DNA of 62,313 nucleotides, taken from assembly GCA_002366795.1 (NCBI GenBank), contig DFBX01000004.1:1-62313 (forward strand), in the 5' to 3' direction. Position 1 is the stretch's first letter. The number at the start of each line of letters is the position of its first letter. Source of the stretch: Rhodobacteraceae bacterium UBA3069. GTDB taxonomy: Bacteria; Pseudomonadota; Alphaproteobacteria; Rhodobacterales; Rhodobacteraceae. The notes beneath the pieces were generated by a model. The model ran no database searches. It had not been told where the DNA came from and worked only from the letters and a program-made list of their open reading frames with translations. The position numbers and the translations under genes are program-made. Positions 9,052 to 18,118 of this stretch are shown here, one piece after another.

Positions 9052-9480
9052 ATGATCCGTACGCTGACCCTGCTGCTGATTTTGATGACCCATGGCGCCA
9101 TGGCAGACCCGGTTTCCGGCGCGGCGCAGGCGTTGAACGGGCTGCGCGCGCAAAACGGGTTGCCCCCCGTTGCCCTGTCGCCCCGCCTGCAAAAGGCCGC
9201 CGAAGCCCATGCAAGCGATATGGCGAAACGGGGCTATTTCTCGCACAGGGGGGCGAATGGCACAACCATCGGCACCCGCGTCAAACGCACCGGATACCGT
9301 TTCTGCTTTGTCGCTGAAAATATCGCCAAGGGCCAGAAAACTTTGGCCGAGGTGATGGAAAGTTGGGCCAACTCCGCCGGTCATCGCCGCAACATGCTGT
9401 CGGACCAGGCGCGGGACTTCGGGCTGGCCCGCGCGTCTGGCAATGTCTGGGTGATGGTGCTGGGGCGGGCGGGGTGCTGA
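9052..9480 (+). CDS. Secreted CAP-domain (SCP/PR1) protein
   Basis: The protein has 142 residues. A signal peptide (about 1-18, TLLLILMTHGAMA) is followed by a CAP domain that fills the rest. The CAP motifs include HASDMAKRGYFSHRG (His and Glu/Asp site), VAENIAKGQ and SWANSAGHRRNML. Bacterial CAP proteins are extracytoplasmic and of mostly unknown function; some act as proteases or bind lipids. The ATG is 7 bp after the deaminase stop, so the two are probably cotranscribed, though the functional link is unclear. Confidence 0.88.
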   Translation: MIRTLTLLLILMTHGAMADPVSGAAQALNGLRAQNGLPPVALSPRLQKAAEAHASDMAKRGYFSHRGANGTTIGTRVKRTGYRFCFVAENIAKGQKTLAEVMESWANSAGHRRNMLSDQARDFGLARASGNVWVMVLGRAGC

Positions 9481-9484
9481 CCCG

Positions 9485-10777
9485 TTAGACGGCCTGCCGC
9501 CCAGCCACGTAAACCGCCGCGACCGCGCGATCATCGCCCATCATGATGGTGGGAAACAGCGCCTCCCACAGGTTAGTCGCGCGGTTTGCACGTTGTGCGA
9601 TTGCGGGGGTGGATTGCAGGTCCAGCACGATAACGTCGCCCTCCATCCCCTTGGAAATATTGCCGATCTTGTCGCCCATCCGCAGGGCGCGGGCAGACCC
9701 TGCCGTTGCCAGCCAGATCAGTTGCGCCGGATGCAGCGCCGTGCCGCGCAGCTGTGCCACCTCGTAGGCGGCGGCCATGGTGCGCAGCATGGAAAAGCTG
9801 GACCCGCCGCCGGTATCCGTGGCCAGCCCGATGCGCTGCCCCTCGGCCATCAGCCCCGCCATGTCGAACAAGCCCGACCCGATGAACGTGTTGGAGGTCG
9901 GGCAGTGGATCAGCGCCGCGCCGACCTCTGCCAGCCTGTCACGCTCGCGCGGCTCTAGGTGGATCGCATGACCGTACAGCCCGTTTGACCCAAGCAGCCC
10001 ATGCGCCTCGTATGTGTCCAGGTAATCGCGCGCGTTCGGATACAGCCCGCGCACCCATTCGATTTCGGGCTTTTGTTCGGACAGGTGGGTTTGCATCAGG
10101 CAATCGGGATGCTCGGCCCAAAGGCTGCCCAGTGCCTCCAGTTGGGCCTCGGTTGAGGTAGGGGAAAAGCGTGGCGTGATCGCACAGGTCGCACGCCCGC
10201 GCCCGTGCCATGTACCAATCAGCGCGCGGCTGTCGTCATAGGCCGATTGCGCCGTATCGCGCAGGCCATCTGGCGCGGTGTCCCTGTCCATGCAGGTCTT
10301 GCCCGCGACCACGCGCATGTTCCGCGCCTCGGCCGCTTGGAAAAACGCGGTGACGGATGCGGGGTGGATGGTGCAGTAGCTGGCCACGGTCGTGGTGCCA
10401 CGCGACAGCACGGTATCAAGGTAAAGCCCCGCGATTTCAGCGGCATAGGCGGGGTCGTGAAAGCGCATTTCCTCAGGAAAGGTATAGGTGTTCAGCCAGT
10501 CGATCAGCTGCTTGCCCCAGCTGGCGATGATTCCGGTCTGGGGGTAATGCACATGGGCATCGACAAAGCCCGCCACGATCAGCTTGCCGCCGTGATCGAC
10601 CACCCGCGCCTGCGGATGGGCCACGCGCATTTCCGCTGCCGTCCCGTGGTTGGCGATCTTGCCGCCGGACAACAGAACCGCGCCTGATTCCTCAATCTGT
10701 GCGGCTTCGATCCCTTGCGCAAAAGGGTCACCAGTGAACCGCAGCACGCGGCCAAGTAGAAGCGTTTGATCTGTCAT
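9485..10777 (-). CDS. guaD: Guanine deaminase
   Basis: This 430-residue amidohydrolase would convert guanine to xanthine. Diagnostic motifs are VDAHVHYPQTGIIASWGKQL (zinc HxH), TPRFSPTSTEAQLEALG, QTHLSEQKPEI, HCPTSNTFIGSGLF and GLATDTGGGSSFSM (catalytic Asp). The length fits the family, about 430-450. It is convergent with the CAP gene, only 4 bp from its stop, and divergent from mgtE. With the neighbouring 8-oxoguanine deaminase it forms a small purine-deamination set; no xanthine dehydrogenase is in the window. Confidence 0.93.
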   Translation of the reverse strand: MTDQTLLLGRVLRFTGDPFAQGIEAAQIEESGAVLLSGGKIANHGTAAEMRVAHPQARVVDHGGKLIVAGFVDAHVHYPQTGIIASWGKQLIDWLNTYTFPEEMRFHDPAYAAEIAGLYLDTVLSRGTTTVASYCTIHPASVTAFFQAAEARNMRVVAGKTCMDRDTAPDGLRDTAQSAYDDSRALIGTWHGRGRATCAITPRFSPTSTEAQLEALGSLWAEHPDCLMQTHLSEQKPEIEWVRGLYPNARDYLDTYEAHGLLGSNGLYGHAIHLEPRERDRLAEVGAALIHCPTSNTFIGSGLFDMAGLMAEGQRIGLATDTGGGSSFSMLRTMAAAYEVAQLRGTALHPAQLIWLATAGSARALRMGDKIGNISKGMEGDVIVLDLQSTPAIAQRANRATNLWEALFPTIMMGDDRAVAAVYVAGRQAV

Positions 10778-10899
10778 GTCACCTGTCCTTCAATCGCAAG
10801 CTAGACCGCGAAAATCAGAAGGTAAATCCACCGCATCCCATTGTCCCTTTGCGCCGGATTCAGCTATGGTCCGGCCAAGCGCGCAAGCAGGAGACCGGC

Positions 10900-12312
10900 A
10901 TGGCGGACGAACACGACATCACCGATGCCGAAACCTCTGAGACCCAGAGCGAAGAAGCGCATGAAGACCGCGCCTATCATCTGGAGCGCAAAACCGTTGC
11001 GGCGATTCTGTTTGCCGTGGATGCCGGTGACAGCGCCCAGCTGACAGAGCTGATGGAGCCGCTGCACCCGGCCGACATCGCTGACGTTCTGGAGCAAATC
11101 AACGCCTTTGACCGGCGTCGCCTGATCGAGCTTTATGGTCGCGAATTCGACGGGGATATCCTGTCAGAGGTGGACGAATCCATCCGCGAGGAAGTGATCG
11201 GCATCCTGAACCCCGATGTTCTGGCCGATGCTGTGCGCGAGCTGGACAGCGACGACGTGGTCGACCTGCTGGAGGATCTGGACGAGCCGCAGCAAGAGGC
11301 GATTCTGGACGCCTTGGAAGATGCCGATCGGGTCGCTGTCGAGCAGGCGATGACCTACCCGGAATATTCTGCCGGGCGTCTGATGCAGCGCGAAGTCGTG
11401 ATGGCCCCCGAACATTGGACCGTGGGCGAAGCTATTGATTTTCTGCGAAATTCCGAAGATCTTCCGGATCAATTCTACCACGTGGTGCTGGTCGACCCGC
11501 TGATGCATCCGGTGGGCAATGTGACGCTTGGCAAGATCATGCGCTCGCATCGTGAAAAGCCGCTGATCGAGATTACCGAAGAAGAATTTCGCACCATCCC
11601 CGTTGATCAGGACGAGGGCGACGTGGCCTATGCGTTCAACCAGTATCACCTGATTTCGGCCCCTGTGGTCGATGCCGACGGGCGGTTGACCGGCATTATT
11701 ACCATCGACGACGCCATGGCCGTGCTGGACGAGGAGCACGAGGAAGACATCCTGCGCCTTGCCGGTGTTGGTGAAAGCGGGTTGAACGACACCGTGCGTG
11801 AAACCACGCGCAGCCGTTTCCCATGGTTGGCGGTCAACCTTGTGACGGCGGTTCTGGCCTCATTGGTGATTGCGCAATTCGAAGGCGTGATCGGCCAGTT
11901 TGTCGCCTTGGCGGTGCTTATGCCGATCGTCGCTTCGATGGGGGGGAACGCGGGCACGCAGTCGCTGACCGTGGCGGTGCGGTCGATCGCGACCAAAGAC
12001 CTTACCGGCGCGAACGTCTGGCGGGTGATCCGGCGCGAGGTGCTGGTGGGGCTCGTGAACGGGCTTATCTTTGCGGTGGTGATGGGGATTGTGGGGCTGG
12101 TGTGGTTCGATTCGTCCATGTTGGGGGCGGTGATCGCGACAGCTATGGTGATCAACCTTGTGGTGGCCGGTCTGGCGGGCACGGTGATTCCGGTGTTGCT
12201 GGACCGGGTGGGGGTCGATCCGGCGCTTGCTTCGGGCGCGTTCGTGACCACGGTGACCGATGTGATCGGGTTCTTCGCCTTTCTGGGCCTTGCCGCCATG
12301 GTGCTTATATGA
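10900..12312 (+). CDS. mgtE: Magnesium transporter MgtE
   Basis: This 470-residue Mg2+ channel of the inner membrane starts at ATG 10900, after AGGAG at about 10888. An acidic cytoplasmic MgtE_N superhelical domain (about 35-140) has LEPLHPADIADVLEQI-type repeats. A tandem CBS pair (about 145-265) senses Mg2+. Five membrane helices follow, including the pore signature MGGNAGTQSLTVAVRS. The C-terminus is intact. Its stop overlaps the start of the next gene by 4 bp (ATGA), so the two are translationally coupled. Confidence 0.95.
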   Translation: MADEHDITDAETSETQSEEAHEDRAYHLERKTVAAILFAVDAGDSAQLTELMEPLHPADIADVLEQINAFDRRRLIELYGREFDGDILSEVDESIREEVIGILNPDVLADAVRELDSDDVVDLLEDLDEPQQEAILDALEDADRVAVEQAMTYPEYSAGRLMQREVVMAPEHWTVGEAIDFLRNSEDLPDQFYHVVLVDPLMHPVGNVTLGKIMRSHREKPLIEITEEEFRTIPVDQDEGDVAYAFNQYHLISAPVVDADGRLTGIITIDDAMAVLDEEHEEDILRLAGVGESGLNDTVRETTRSRFPWLAVNLVTAVLASLVIAQFEGVIGQFVALAVLMPIVASMGGNAGTQSLTVAVRSIATKDLTGANVWRVIRREVLVGLVNGLIFAVVMGIVGLVWFDSSMLGAVIATAMVINLVVAGLAGTVIPVLLDRVGVDPALASGAFVTTVTDVIGFFAFLGLAAMVLI

Positions 12313-12866
12313 CGCTGGACGCGGCAAAGGCTGCGGCGCGAAAGGCGGCCTTTGCCCGACGCAAAGCCGCGCATGCGGCAGGTGGTGCGGGCCGTCCGGG
12401 GGTCTTGTCCAGCGTGTTGGCGGGCTATCGCGGCGTGCCTTTGGCCGGATATATGCCGATCCGCACCGAAATCTCGCCCCTTGCCGCGATGGAGGAAGCA
12501 GCCGCCCATGGGCCCGTCTGCGTTCCGGTGATCGAGGGCGCGGGGAGGCCGCTGCGCTTTGCCCGGTGGGAGCCGGGCTGCGCCATGGTGTCTGGGGCGT
12601 TCGGCGCGCAGGTGCCTGCCACACTGGATTGGATCGAACCGGAAATCCTGATCGTGCCGCTTGTGGCCTTTGACCGCCACGGCGGGCGCTTGGGCTATGG
12701 CGGCGGGTTTTATGACCGCACGTTGGAACAGCTGCGCGCCCGCCGCGCCACGCTGGCCATCGGGTTTGCCTATGCTGCGCAAGCGGCGCCAGCCCTGCCG
12801 CTGGAGCCGACCGACCAGCCGCTGGACATGATCGTGACCGAGGCCGGGGTGATCCGACTGGATTGA
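12309..12866 (+). CDS. 5-formyltetrahydrofolate cyclo-ligase
   Basis: This 185-residue protein converts 5-formyl-THF to 5,10-methenyl-THF with ATP. The start overlaps the mgtE stop as ATGA. An N-terminal basic helix (AAKAAARKAAFARRKAAH) is followed by the family motif GGRLGYGGGFYDRTLEQL, which contributes the nucleotide site. The length is typical. In Escherichia coli the homologue ygfA follows the 6S RNA gene; here mgtE is directly upstream and no 6S-like RNA is apparent. Confidence 0.92.
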   Translation: MTLDAAKAAARKAAFARRKAAHAAGGAGRPGVLSSVLAGYRGVPLAGYMPIRTEISPLAAMEEAAAHGPVCVPVIEGAGRPLRFARWEPGCAMVSGAFGAQVPATLDWIEPEILIVPLVAFDRHGGRLGYGGGFYDRTLEQLRARRATLAIGFAYAAQAAPALPLEPTDQPLDMIVTEAGVIRLD

Positions 12867-12898
12867 CCCGCGCGCGGCGCATTTGGCCGCAGTGTTGG

Positions 12899-12924
12899 AA
12901 AAGGTATTTTCGGAACAGTGAAAG
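12899..12924 (+). repeat. Dispersed intergenic motif, copy b (GGTATTTTCGGAACAGTGAAAG)
   Basis: This is one of six similar sequences of about 23 bp found between genes (2775-2797, 12899-12924, 25603-25625, 35037-35060, 47223-47244, 54335-54358). The shared form is GAGTATTT, a short variable centre, GAACA, then GAAAG. Here it lies about 30 bp after the cyclo-ligase stop and in the same orientation. Confidence 0.5.
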
Positions 12925-12995
12925 GCTGTTGCGTTGTTGCTTTGTCGCAAGGTTTCTCTTGCGATCTTCGCAGTTGCGGCCTAACCCCATGTCCC

Positions 12996-13808
12996 ATGAA
13001 AATACTCTTTCTTGGCGATGTGATGGGGCGGGCAGGGCGTGACGCCGTGGCGACCCATCTGCCCCGGCTGCGCAGTGAATGGAAACTGGATTTCGTCGTG
13101 GTGAACGGCGAAAACTCCAGCAACGGAATGGGTTTGACGGGCGAACATGCCAAGCTGCTTTTGCAGGCCGGGGCCGATTGCGTGACCCTCGGGGATCATG
13201 CCTTCGATCAGCGCGACATGTTGCAATTCATTGAGAGCGAGCCGCGCATCGTCCGGCCCATCAACTTTGCCAAGACCGCGCCGGGGCGGGGGCATCGCGT
13301 GTTCGAGGACGCGCGCGGCCGCAAGGTTCTGGTCGCGCAGGTGCTTGGCAATGTCTTCATGAAGCGGGCGTTTGACGATCCATTTTCCGCCATAGACGGG
13401 GTGCTGCGGACCTTTCCGCTGGGCGGGGCGGTGCAGGCGGCCATCGTCGATATGCATTGCGAGGCGACGTCGGAAAAAATGGGTATGGGCCATTTTTGCG
13501 ACGGGCGCGCCAGCCTTGTGGTCGGCACCCATACCCATGTGCCGACGGCCGATGCGCAGATCCTGCCGGCCGGCACCGCGTTTCAATCCGATGCGGGCAT
13601 GTGCGGCGATTATGACAGCGTGATCGGCATGGAAAAGGCCGAACCGATGCGCCGTTTCGTGACCGGCATGGCCAAGGGGCGGTTCGTGCCTGCGGCGGGC
13701 GAGGCGACCCTGTCGGGCGTCTATATCGAGACGGACGACCGCACCGGTCGCGCCACCACGGTCAAGATGATCCGGCAGGGTGGGCGGCTGGAACAATCCG
13801 CGCCGTAA
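12996..13808 (+). CDS. YmdB-family metallophosphoesterase
   Basis: This 270-residue protein of the YmdB/TIGR00282 family comprises calcineurin-like phosphoesterases that hydrolyse 2',3'-cyclic nucleotides in Bacillus. Metal-binding motifs in order are LFLGDVMGRAGRD, VVNGENSSNGMG, TLGDHAFDQ (the family usually has GNHxWD; here GDH), DMHCEATSEK and GTHTHVPTADAQ. ATG at 12996 is chosen because MKILFLGD is the family N-terminus. No signal peptide is seen, so it is cytoplasmic. It lies 129 bp after the folate gene. Confidence 0.92.
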   Translation: MKILFLGDVMGRAGRDAVATHLPRLRSEWKLDFVVVNGENSSNGMGLTGEHAKLLLQAGADCVTLGDHAFDQRDMLQFIESEPRIVRPINFAKTAPGRGHRVFEDARGRKVLVAQVLGNVFMKRAFDDPFSAIDGVLRTFPLGGAVQAAIVDMHCEATSEKMGMGHFCDGRASLVVGTHTHVPTADAQILPAGTAFQSDAGMCGDYDSVIGMEKAEPMRRFVTGMAKGRFVPAAGEATLSGVYIETDDRTGRATTVKMIRQGGRLEQSAP

Positions 13809-13829
13809 CCCGGTCAAAGTCTTGAAATA

Positions 13830-15707
13830 ATGCCGAAAGGCGGGGCTGCGCCCAACGGCGCACTTGCAGGGCGCGCGGGCTTGGTGGAAAGTGGCGCGAA
13901 CCGGAACCGGCAAACAGGCATCCCATTGGTCCAGCTTCTCGATTTGTCCCAAACCACCCAGGCTGTTGCTACGCTTTTCGTCGTGGTCGGCATGTTTGTG
14001 CTGTTCGTGAAGGAATACTATCCGACAGAGGTGGTGGCAATCGGCGGTGCGGCCCTGATGCTGGCGCTTGGTCTGCTGCCTTACGACTCGGCGCTGATGG
14101 TGCTGTCCAACCCCGCGCCATGGACCATCGCGGCGATGTTCATCGTGATGGGGGCGCTTGTGCGCACCGGGGCGCTGGATGCCTTTACCTCGATCGCGGA
14201 TCGCCACGCGCGCAAAAGCCCCAAGCTGGCGATTGCCCTTTTGCTGGCCTTTGTCATCTTTTCATCGGCCATCATGAACAACACGCCGGTGGTGGTGGTG
14301 ATGCTGCCAGTGTTCGTACAACTGGCGCGAACGATGGATGTTCCGGCCTCTAAGCTGCTGATCCCACTAAGTTATGCGGCGATCATGGGGGGCACGCTGA
14401 CCCTGATCGGCACCTCGACCAACCTGTTGGTGGACGGTGTGACGCGGGCCAGCGGTCTTGAAGGGTTCTCGATCTTCGAGGTGACGCCGCTTGCGCTGAT
14501 CCTCGTCGCGTGGGGCATGCTTTACCTGCGGATCGTCGGGCCGATGCTGCTGCCGGAGCGTGACAGCATGGCGAACCTTCTGTCCGACAAAAGCCGGATG
14601 AAATTTTTCACCGAGGCGGTGATCCCCCCCGATAGCGACCTGATCGGGCGCGAGGTGACGGGCGTGCAGCTGTTCAAGCGCGAAGGCGTGCGCCTGATCG
14701 ACGTTGTGCGCGGCGACCAGTCTTTGCGGCGCAACCTGGCCGGCGTCACGCTGGAGGTCGGCGACCGCGTCGTGCTGCGCACGCAGATGACCGAATTGCT
14801 GTCGCTTCAGCGCAACAAAAGCCTGAAGCGTGTGGACCAGGTGAGCGCGGTCGAAACCTCGACCGTTGAGGTGCTGATTACGCCGGGCTGTAAGATGGTG
14901 GGCCGCTCGCTTGGCTCGCTGCGTCTGCGGCGGCGGTTCGGGGTCTATCCGCTGGCCGTGCATCGCCGGAACCAGAACATCGGCCGCCAGCTGGAAGAGC
15001 TGGTCGTGCGCGTCGGCGATACCCTGCTGCTGGAGGGCGCGCCCGCCGACATTCAGCGTCTTGCACAGGAAATGGAACTGGTCGACGTATCGCACCTCTC
15101 GGCCCGAGCGTTTCGCCGTGGCCATGCGCCCGTGGCGATTGTGGCCCTGTTGGGCGTGGTCGTGCTGGCCGGGCTTGGCATCGCGCCTATTCTGCCGCTT
15201 GCGGTGATCGCCACGGCGGTGGTTCTGCTGACCCGCTGCATCGACGCGGACGAGGCGTTTTCCTTTATCGAGGGCCGCCTGCTGGCGCTGATCTTTGCCA
15301 TGCTTGCCATCGGTGCGGCACTGGAACACACGGGCGCGGTGGCGTTGATCGTGAAAGGCGTCGCGCCGCTGTTCGCCGACCTGCCACCGGCGTTGATCAT
15401 CTGGTCGATCTACATCCTGACCAGCGTGCTGACGGAAATGGTGTCGAACAACGCCGTTGCCGTGGTGGTGACACCGATCACCATCGGGCTGGCTGGGGCC
15501 ATGGGCGTGGACCCGCGCCCGCTGGTGGTGGCAGTCATGGTCGCCGCCTCGTGCAGCTTTGCCACGCCGATCGGCTATCAGACCAACATGCTGGTCTATG
15601 GTCCCGGCGGTTATAAGTTCACCGACTTCCTGCGGGTGGGGGTGCCATTGAACCTGTCGATGGGGCTTTTGTCCGCCGCCATCATCCCGTTCATCTGGCC
15701 GTTCTAG
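13830..15707 (+). CDS. SLC13-family permease with two TrkA-C (RCK_C) domains
   Basis: The reading frame gives 625 residues, but the hydrophobic core starts near residue 45. A TTG at 13926 or another internal codon may be the true start, giving about 590 residues. N-terminal membrane helices carry the DASS signature (SSAIMNNTPVVVVMLP and GTLTLIGTSTNLLV). A soluble middle part contains two RCK_C regulatory domains (about 245-330 and 335-415), and a second membrane block repeats the motif (EMVSNNAVAVVVTPI). Such proteins are Na+- or proton-coupled carriers for dicarboxylates, sulfate or similar anions; the substrate cannot be deduced. The first 30 codons overlap a GC-rich palindromic stretch, which argues against the upstream start. 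Confidence 0.85.
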   Translation: MPKGGAAPNGALAGRAGLVESGANRNRQTGIPLVQLLDLSQTTQAVATLFVVVGMFVLFVKEYYPTEVVAIGGAALMLALGLLPYDSALMVLSNPAPWTIAAMFIVMGALVRTGALDAFTSIADRHARKSPKLAIALLLAFVIFSSAIMNNTPVVVVMLPVFVQLARTMDVPASKLLIPLSYAAIMGGTLTLIGTSTNLLVDGVTRASGLEGFSIFEVTPLALILVAWGMLYLRIVGPMLLPERDSMANLLSDKSRMKFFTEAVIPPDSDLIGREVTGVQLFKREGVRLIDVVRGDQSLRRNLAGVTLEVGDRVVLRTQMTELLSLQRNKSLKRVDQVSAVETSTVEVLITPGCKMVGRSLGSLRLRRRFGVYPLAVHRRNQNIGRQLEELVVRVGDTLLLEGAPADIQRLAQEMELVDVSHLSARAFRRGHAPVAIVALLGVVVLAGLGIAPILPLAVIATAVVLLTRCIDADEAFSFIEGRLLALIFAMLAIGAALEHTGAVALIVKGVAPLFADLPPALIIWSIYILTSVLTEMVSNNAVAVVVTPITIGLAGAMGVDPRPLVVAVMVAASCSFATPIGYQTNMLVYGPGGYKFTDFLRVGVPLNLSMGLLSAAIIPFIWPF

Positions 15708-15713
15708 GACTAT

Positions 15714-16850
15714 TCAGGCCGGTTTGGGCTGGGGCGACAACACACCGCCGTCCTGCCCGACATGCATCCAAGAGGGCAGCGGGAAGGACGGGTTGAACAG
15801 CTGCGTCTGGCCGAAACCAAAGGCGCTGTCCTGACAGCACAGGCGGTCGCGCATCAGAGGCCAGACCTGGCTGGCCAGGAATTTCTGATCCGCCGTGCGG
15901 TCATTCGTCGTGGCGGCGTGATCCTTGACATAGGCCAGAATGCGTTTGCCCATCTGGCCGATATTTCCGCGATGCGCGCCCCAAAGTCCGGCCAGGATCA
16001 GCTCGCAATGGCTGGGGTAGTCGCGCATGACATGAAATGGTTTGTCGCTGTCCAGCCAGCCCTGCACGGCGACCCGTTCGCGGATGTTCAGCACCGCGTC
16101 GGCGTCGCGGACAAGGTAGATCAGAACCTCGGGGTCGTCCTCGACCAGGAAGCGCCAGAACAGGCCATAGCGGGCAGCAGGCAGGTTATCGACCTGCCGC
16201 AGCTGCGCACCATTGGCCACCAGCGCCTTGCGAACCGGATCAGCCACAGAGGCGTCGATATAGAACCGCGCGGTCCAACCGGGGTAAAGGTGCCGCGCGA
16301 CCACGGCATTGCGGATCGCCCCGTCAAGGTAACGTTTGTTCGTCCCCCACAAAGAGAACGAGATGATGTTCCGGCTGGGCTGTTCGGGGTCGAACACATG
16401 GGTGGCAGGTGCAAAGCGGCGCGACATCTGCGGTACCGCCGCGTCCTTTAGTTTCAGGGCTTTACGCCCTGACGCATGGGCCTGTTCCATCTGGCCCGCG
16501 CGGGCGTGCAATTCGGCCAGCAGGGAATGGCGCCGCGTCATCGACATGCGGGTCGATTGCGACAGAAGGGCAATCGCATCCTCCCAGGTGCCGCCACGCA
16601 TCATGCAGGACACGAGGTTTTCCTCGGTCTCGGCATCGGGGCGGATCACATGGGCGCGCTTGCCATGCTTGACCGCGGCGGCATAATCCCCGCGGTTGAA
16701 GGCATCGGCGCACAAAAGGCGCGGGGCGGTCGCATGCGTGGCAGGGGCCCGCGACAAGGCCTCGGCCTCGGCTGCGGTCAGGGTCACATGGCCCCGCGCC
16801 AGAATATCGGCAATCAAATCGTCCAGCACGGCCACGGTCATTACCTTCAC
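15714..16850 (-). CDS. TPR-containing glycosyltransferase-like protein
   Basis: This is a 378-residue protein with no signal peptide. Residues about 20-150 are helical and TPR-like (ADAFNRGDYAAAVKHGKRAH; LHARAGQMEQAHASGRKALKL). The rest resembles a nucleotide-sugar glycosyltransferase fold: ISFSLWGTNKRYLDGAIRNA, YPGWTARFYID, and a DxD-like motif in YLVRDADAVLNIRE. Similar proteins are common in Rhodobacteraceae as uncharacterised. GTG at 16850 gives the full frame; ATG at 16841 is an alternative start. The gene is convergent with the SLC13 gene, 6 bp from its stop. Confidence 0.65.
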   Translation of the reverse strand: MKVMTVAVLDDLIADILARGHVTLTAAEAEALSRAPATHATAPRLLCADAFNRGDYAAAVKHGKRAHVIRPDAETEENLVSCMMRGGTWEDAIALLSQSTRMSMTRRHSLLAELHARAGQMEQAHASGRKALKLKDAAVPQMSRRFAPATHVFDPEQPSRNIISFSLWGTNKRYLDGAIRNAVVARHLYPGWTARFYIDASVADPVRKALVANGAQLRQVDNLPAARYGLFWRFLVEDDPEVLIYLVRDADAVLNIRERVAVQGWLDSDKPFHVMRDYPSHCELILAGLWGAHRGNIGQMGKRILAYVKDHAATTNDRTADQKFLASQVWPLMRDRLCCQDSAFGFGQTQLFNPSFPLPSWMHVGQDGGVLSPQPKPA

Positions 16851-16982
16851 TACTCACCCACGTGCCGCAACCTAGCGCCAAGCGAAAGGGGGCGCAATTG
16901 CGCGCTGCACTTGCGGCCACCCATTGCGCTGACATATAGAAGCGCGGAACCAAACTTCAGTATACGAGCAAACGGAGGCTCC

Positions 16983-17723
16983 ATGGCCGGCCACTCAAAA
17001 TGGGCAAACATCCAGCACCGGAAGGGGCGTCAGGACAAGATCCGCGCCAAGCTGTTCTCGAAACTCTCGAAAGAGATCACCGTCGCCGCGAAAATGGGCG
17101 ACCCTGATCCCGAGAAGAACCCGCGCCTGCGGCTGGCCGTAAAAGAGGCAAAGTCCTCTTCGGTGCCCAAGGACGTGATCGAACGCGCGATCAAGAAATC
17201 CATGGCGGGCGAGGGCGAGGATTACGAAGAAATCCGCTATGAGGGTTATGGCCCGAACGGTGTGGCCGTGATCGTCGAGGCGATGACCGATAACCGCAAC
17301 CGCACCGCGTCCAGCGTGCGGTCCACATTTACCAAGAATGGCGGCAACCTTGGCGAAACCGGGTCTGTCGGGTTCATGTTCGAACGCAAGGGCGAGGTGG
17401 TCTATCCTGCTTCTGTGGGCGATGCGGACACCGTCTTCGAAGCTGCGATCGAAGCCGGGGCGGAGGATGTCGAAAGCTCGGAAGATGGCCACACCATCTG
17501 GTGCGCCGACACCGATCTGAACGACGTGTCCAACGCATTGGAAGCGGCGCTTGGCGAAAGCGAATCCGCCAAGCTGATCTGGAAGCCCACCACCACGACA
17601 GAGATGGACCTTGAGGGCATGGAGAAGCTGATGAAGCTGATCGACGCCTTGGAAGATGACGATGACGTGCAGCGCGTCACCGCCAACTTCGAAGCCAGTG
17701 ACGAGGTGATGGAGCAGCTTTAA
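16983..17723 (+). CDS. YebC/PmpR-family regulatory protein
   Basis: This 246-residue protein of the YebC/TACO1 family starts at ATG 16983, with GGAGG just upstream. The invariant N-terminus AGHSKWANIQHRKGRQD is present, followed by the basic domain 1 and the acidic domains 2 and 3 (NRTASSVRSTFTKNGGNLG; GSVGFMFERKG). Family members bind DNA and regulate transcription, and recent work assigns them a role in resolving ribosome stalling at proline-rich stretches. The gene is single, followed by a Rho-independent terminator. Confidence 0.96.
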   Translation: MAGHSKWANIQHRKGRQDKIRAKLFSKLSKEITVAAKMGDPDPEKNPRLRLAVKEAKSSSVPKDVIERAIKKSMAGEGEDYEEIRYEGYGPNGVAVIVEAMTDNRNRTASSVRSTFTKNGGNLGETGSVGFMFERKGEVVYPASVGDADTVFEAAIEAGAEDVESSEDGHTIWCADTDLNDVSNALEAALGESESAKLIWKPTTTTEMDLEGMEKLMKLIDALEDDDDVQRVTANFEASDEVMEQL

Positions 17724-17740
17724 TCCGCCCCGATCCAGTT

Positions 17741-17769
17741 AAAGGGCGTCTTCGGGTGCCCTTTTTTGT
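17741..17769 (+). terminator. Rho-independent terminator after yebC-like gene
   Basis: AAAGGGC at 17741-17747 pairs with GCCCTTT at 17758-17764, with a TTCG-containing loop, and runs straight into a T-tract. It lies 18 bp after the stop codon. Confidence 0.9.
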
Positions 17770-18118
17770 TGTCTGCCAACGGGTTGCTGGCGCCCGTTAA
17801 GGTTTCTGAAGGTTTGGTTGGTATTGTGTAAACTTGCGGGGTTTGGTTTGATTGTTGAAAAGTTAATTTAATCCGGCATGTATGGTGCGATGTTAATGTT
17901 TTAAATCAACCTTCTGCTTGTTGGTTTCGGTCAATTTTGGCAAGAATGGCTGTTCCTGTAGTTGTGAAAATGAGTCTCTTAAATCGCAAATATCTACGAT
18001 ATTTGGCTGTCAGATTCCAGAATCCCGATATTGCTATGGGCTGCACTCCCTAGGCCCGCTCTGCCCGACAAACCGGGCAGAGGGCGCGATTTTCTATCGA
18101 GCAGAAGCATCTTGGGGA
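17770..18118. other. AT-richer intergenic region with a possible 27-codon ORF and a hairpin
   Basis: This stretch lies between the yebC-like terminator and the dienelactone hydrolase stop. It is clearly richer in A and T than the surroundings. A short frame at 17970-18053 could encode 27 residues (MSLLNRKYLRYLAVRFQNPD...) and is followed six bases later by a perfect 9-bp stem (CTCTGCCCG, loop ACAAAC, CGGGCAGAG; 18059-18082) and GATTTTC. This could be a tiny gene with its terminator, or an sRNA, or the 3' terminator of the minus-strand hydrolase. Nothing else was recognised here. Confidence 0.35.
18059..18082. terminator. Perfect 9-bp stem-loop downstream of dienelactone hydrolase
   Basis: CTCTGCCCG and CGGGCAGAG flank a 6-nt loop. 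It lies about 37 bp after the stop of the minus-strand hydrolase gene. No long T-run is present on the minus strand, so terminator function is tentative; on the plus strand GATTTTC follows. Confidence 0.45.

Noticed and set aside
12867..12995. 6S RNA next to the 5-formyl-THF cyclo-ligase gene
   Set aside because: The gap is only 129 bp and shows no long rod with a central bubble; the upstream neighbour is mgtE with overlapping ends.
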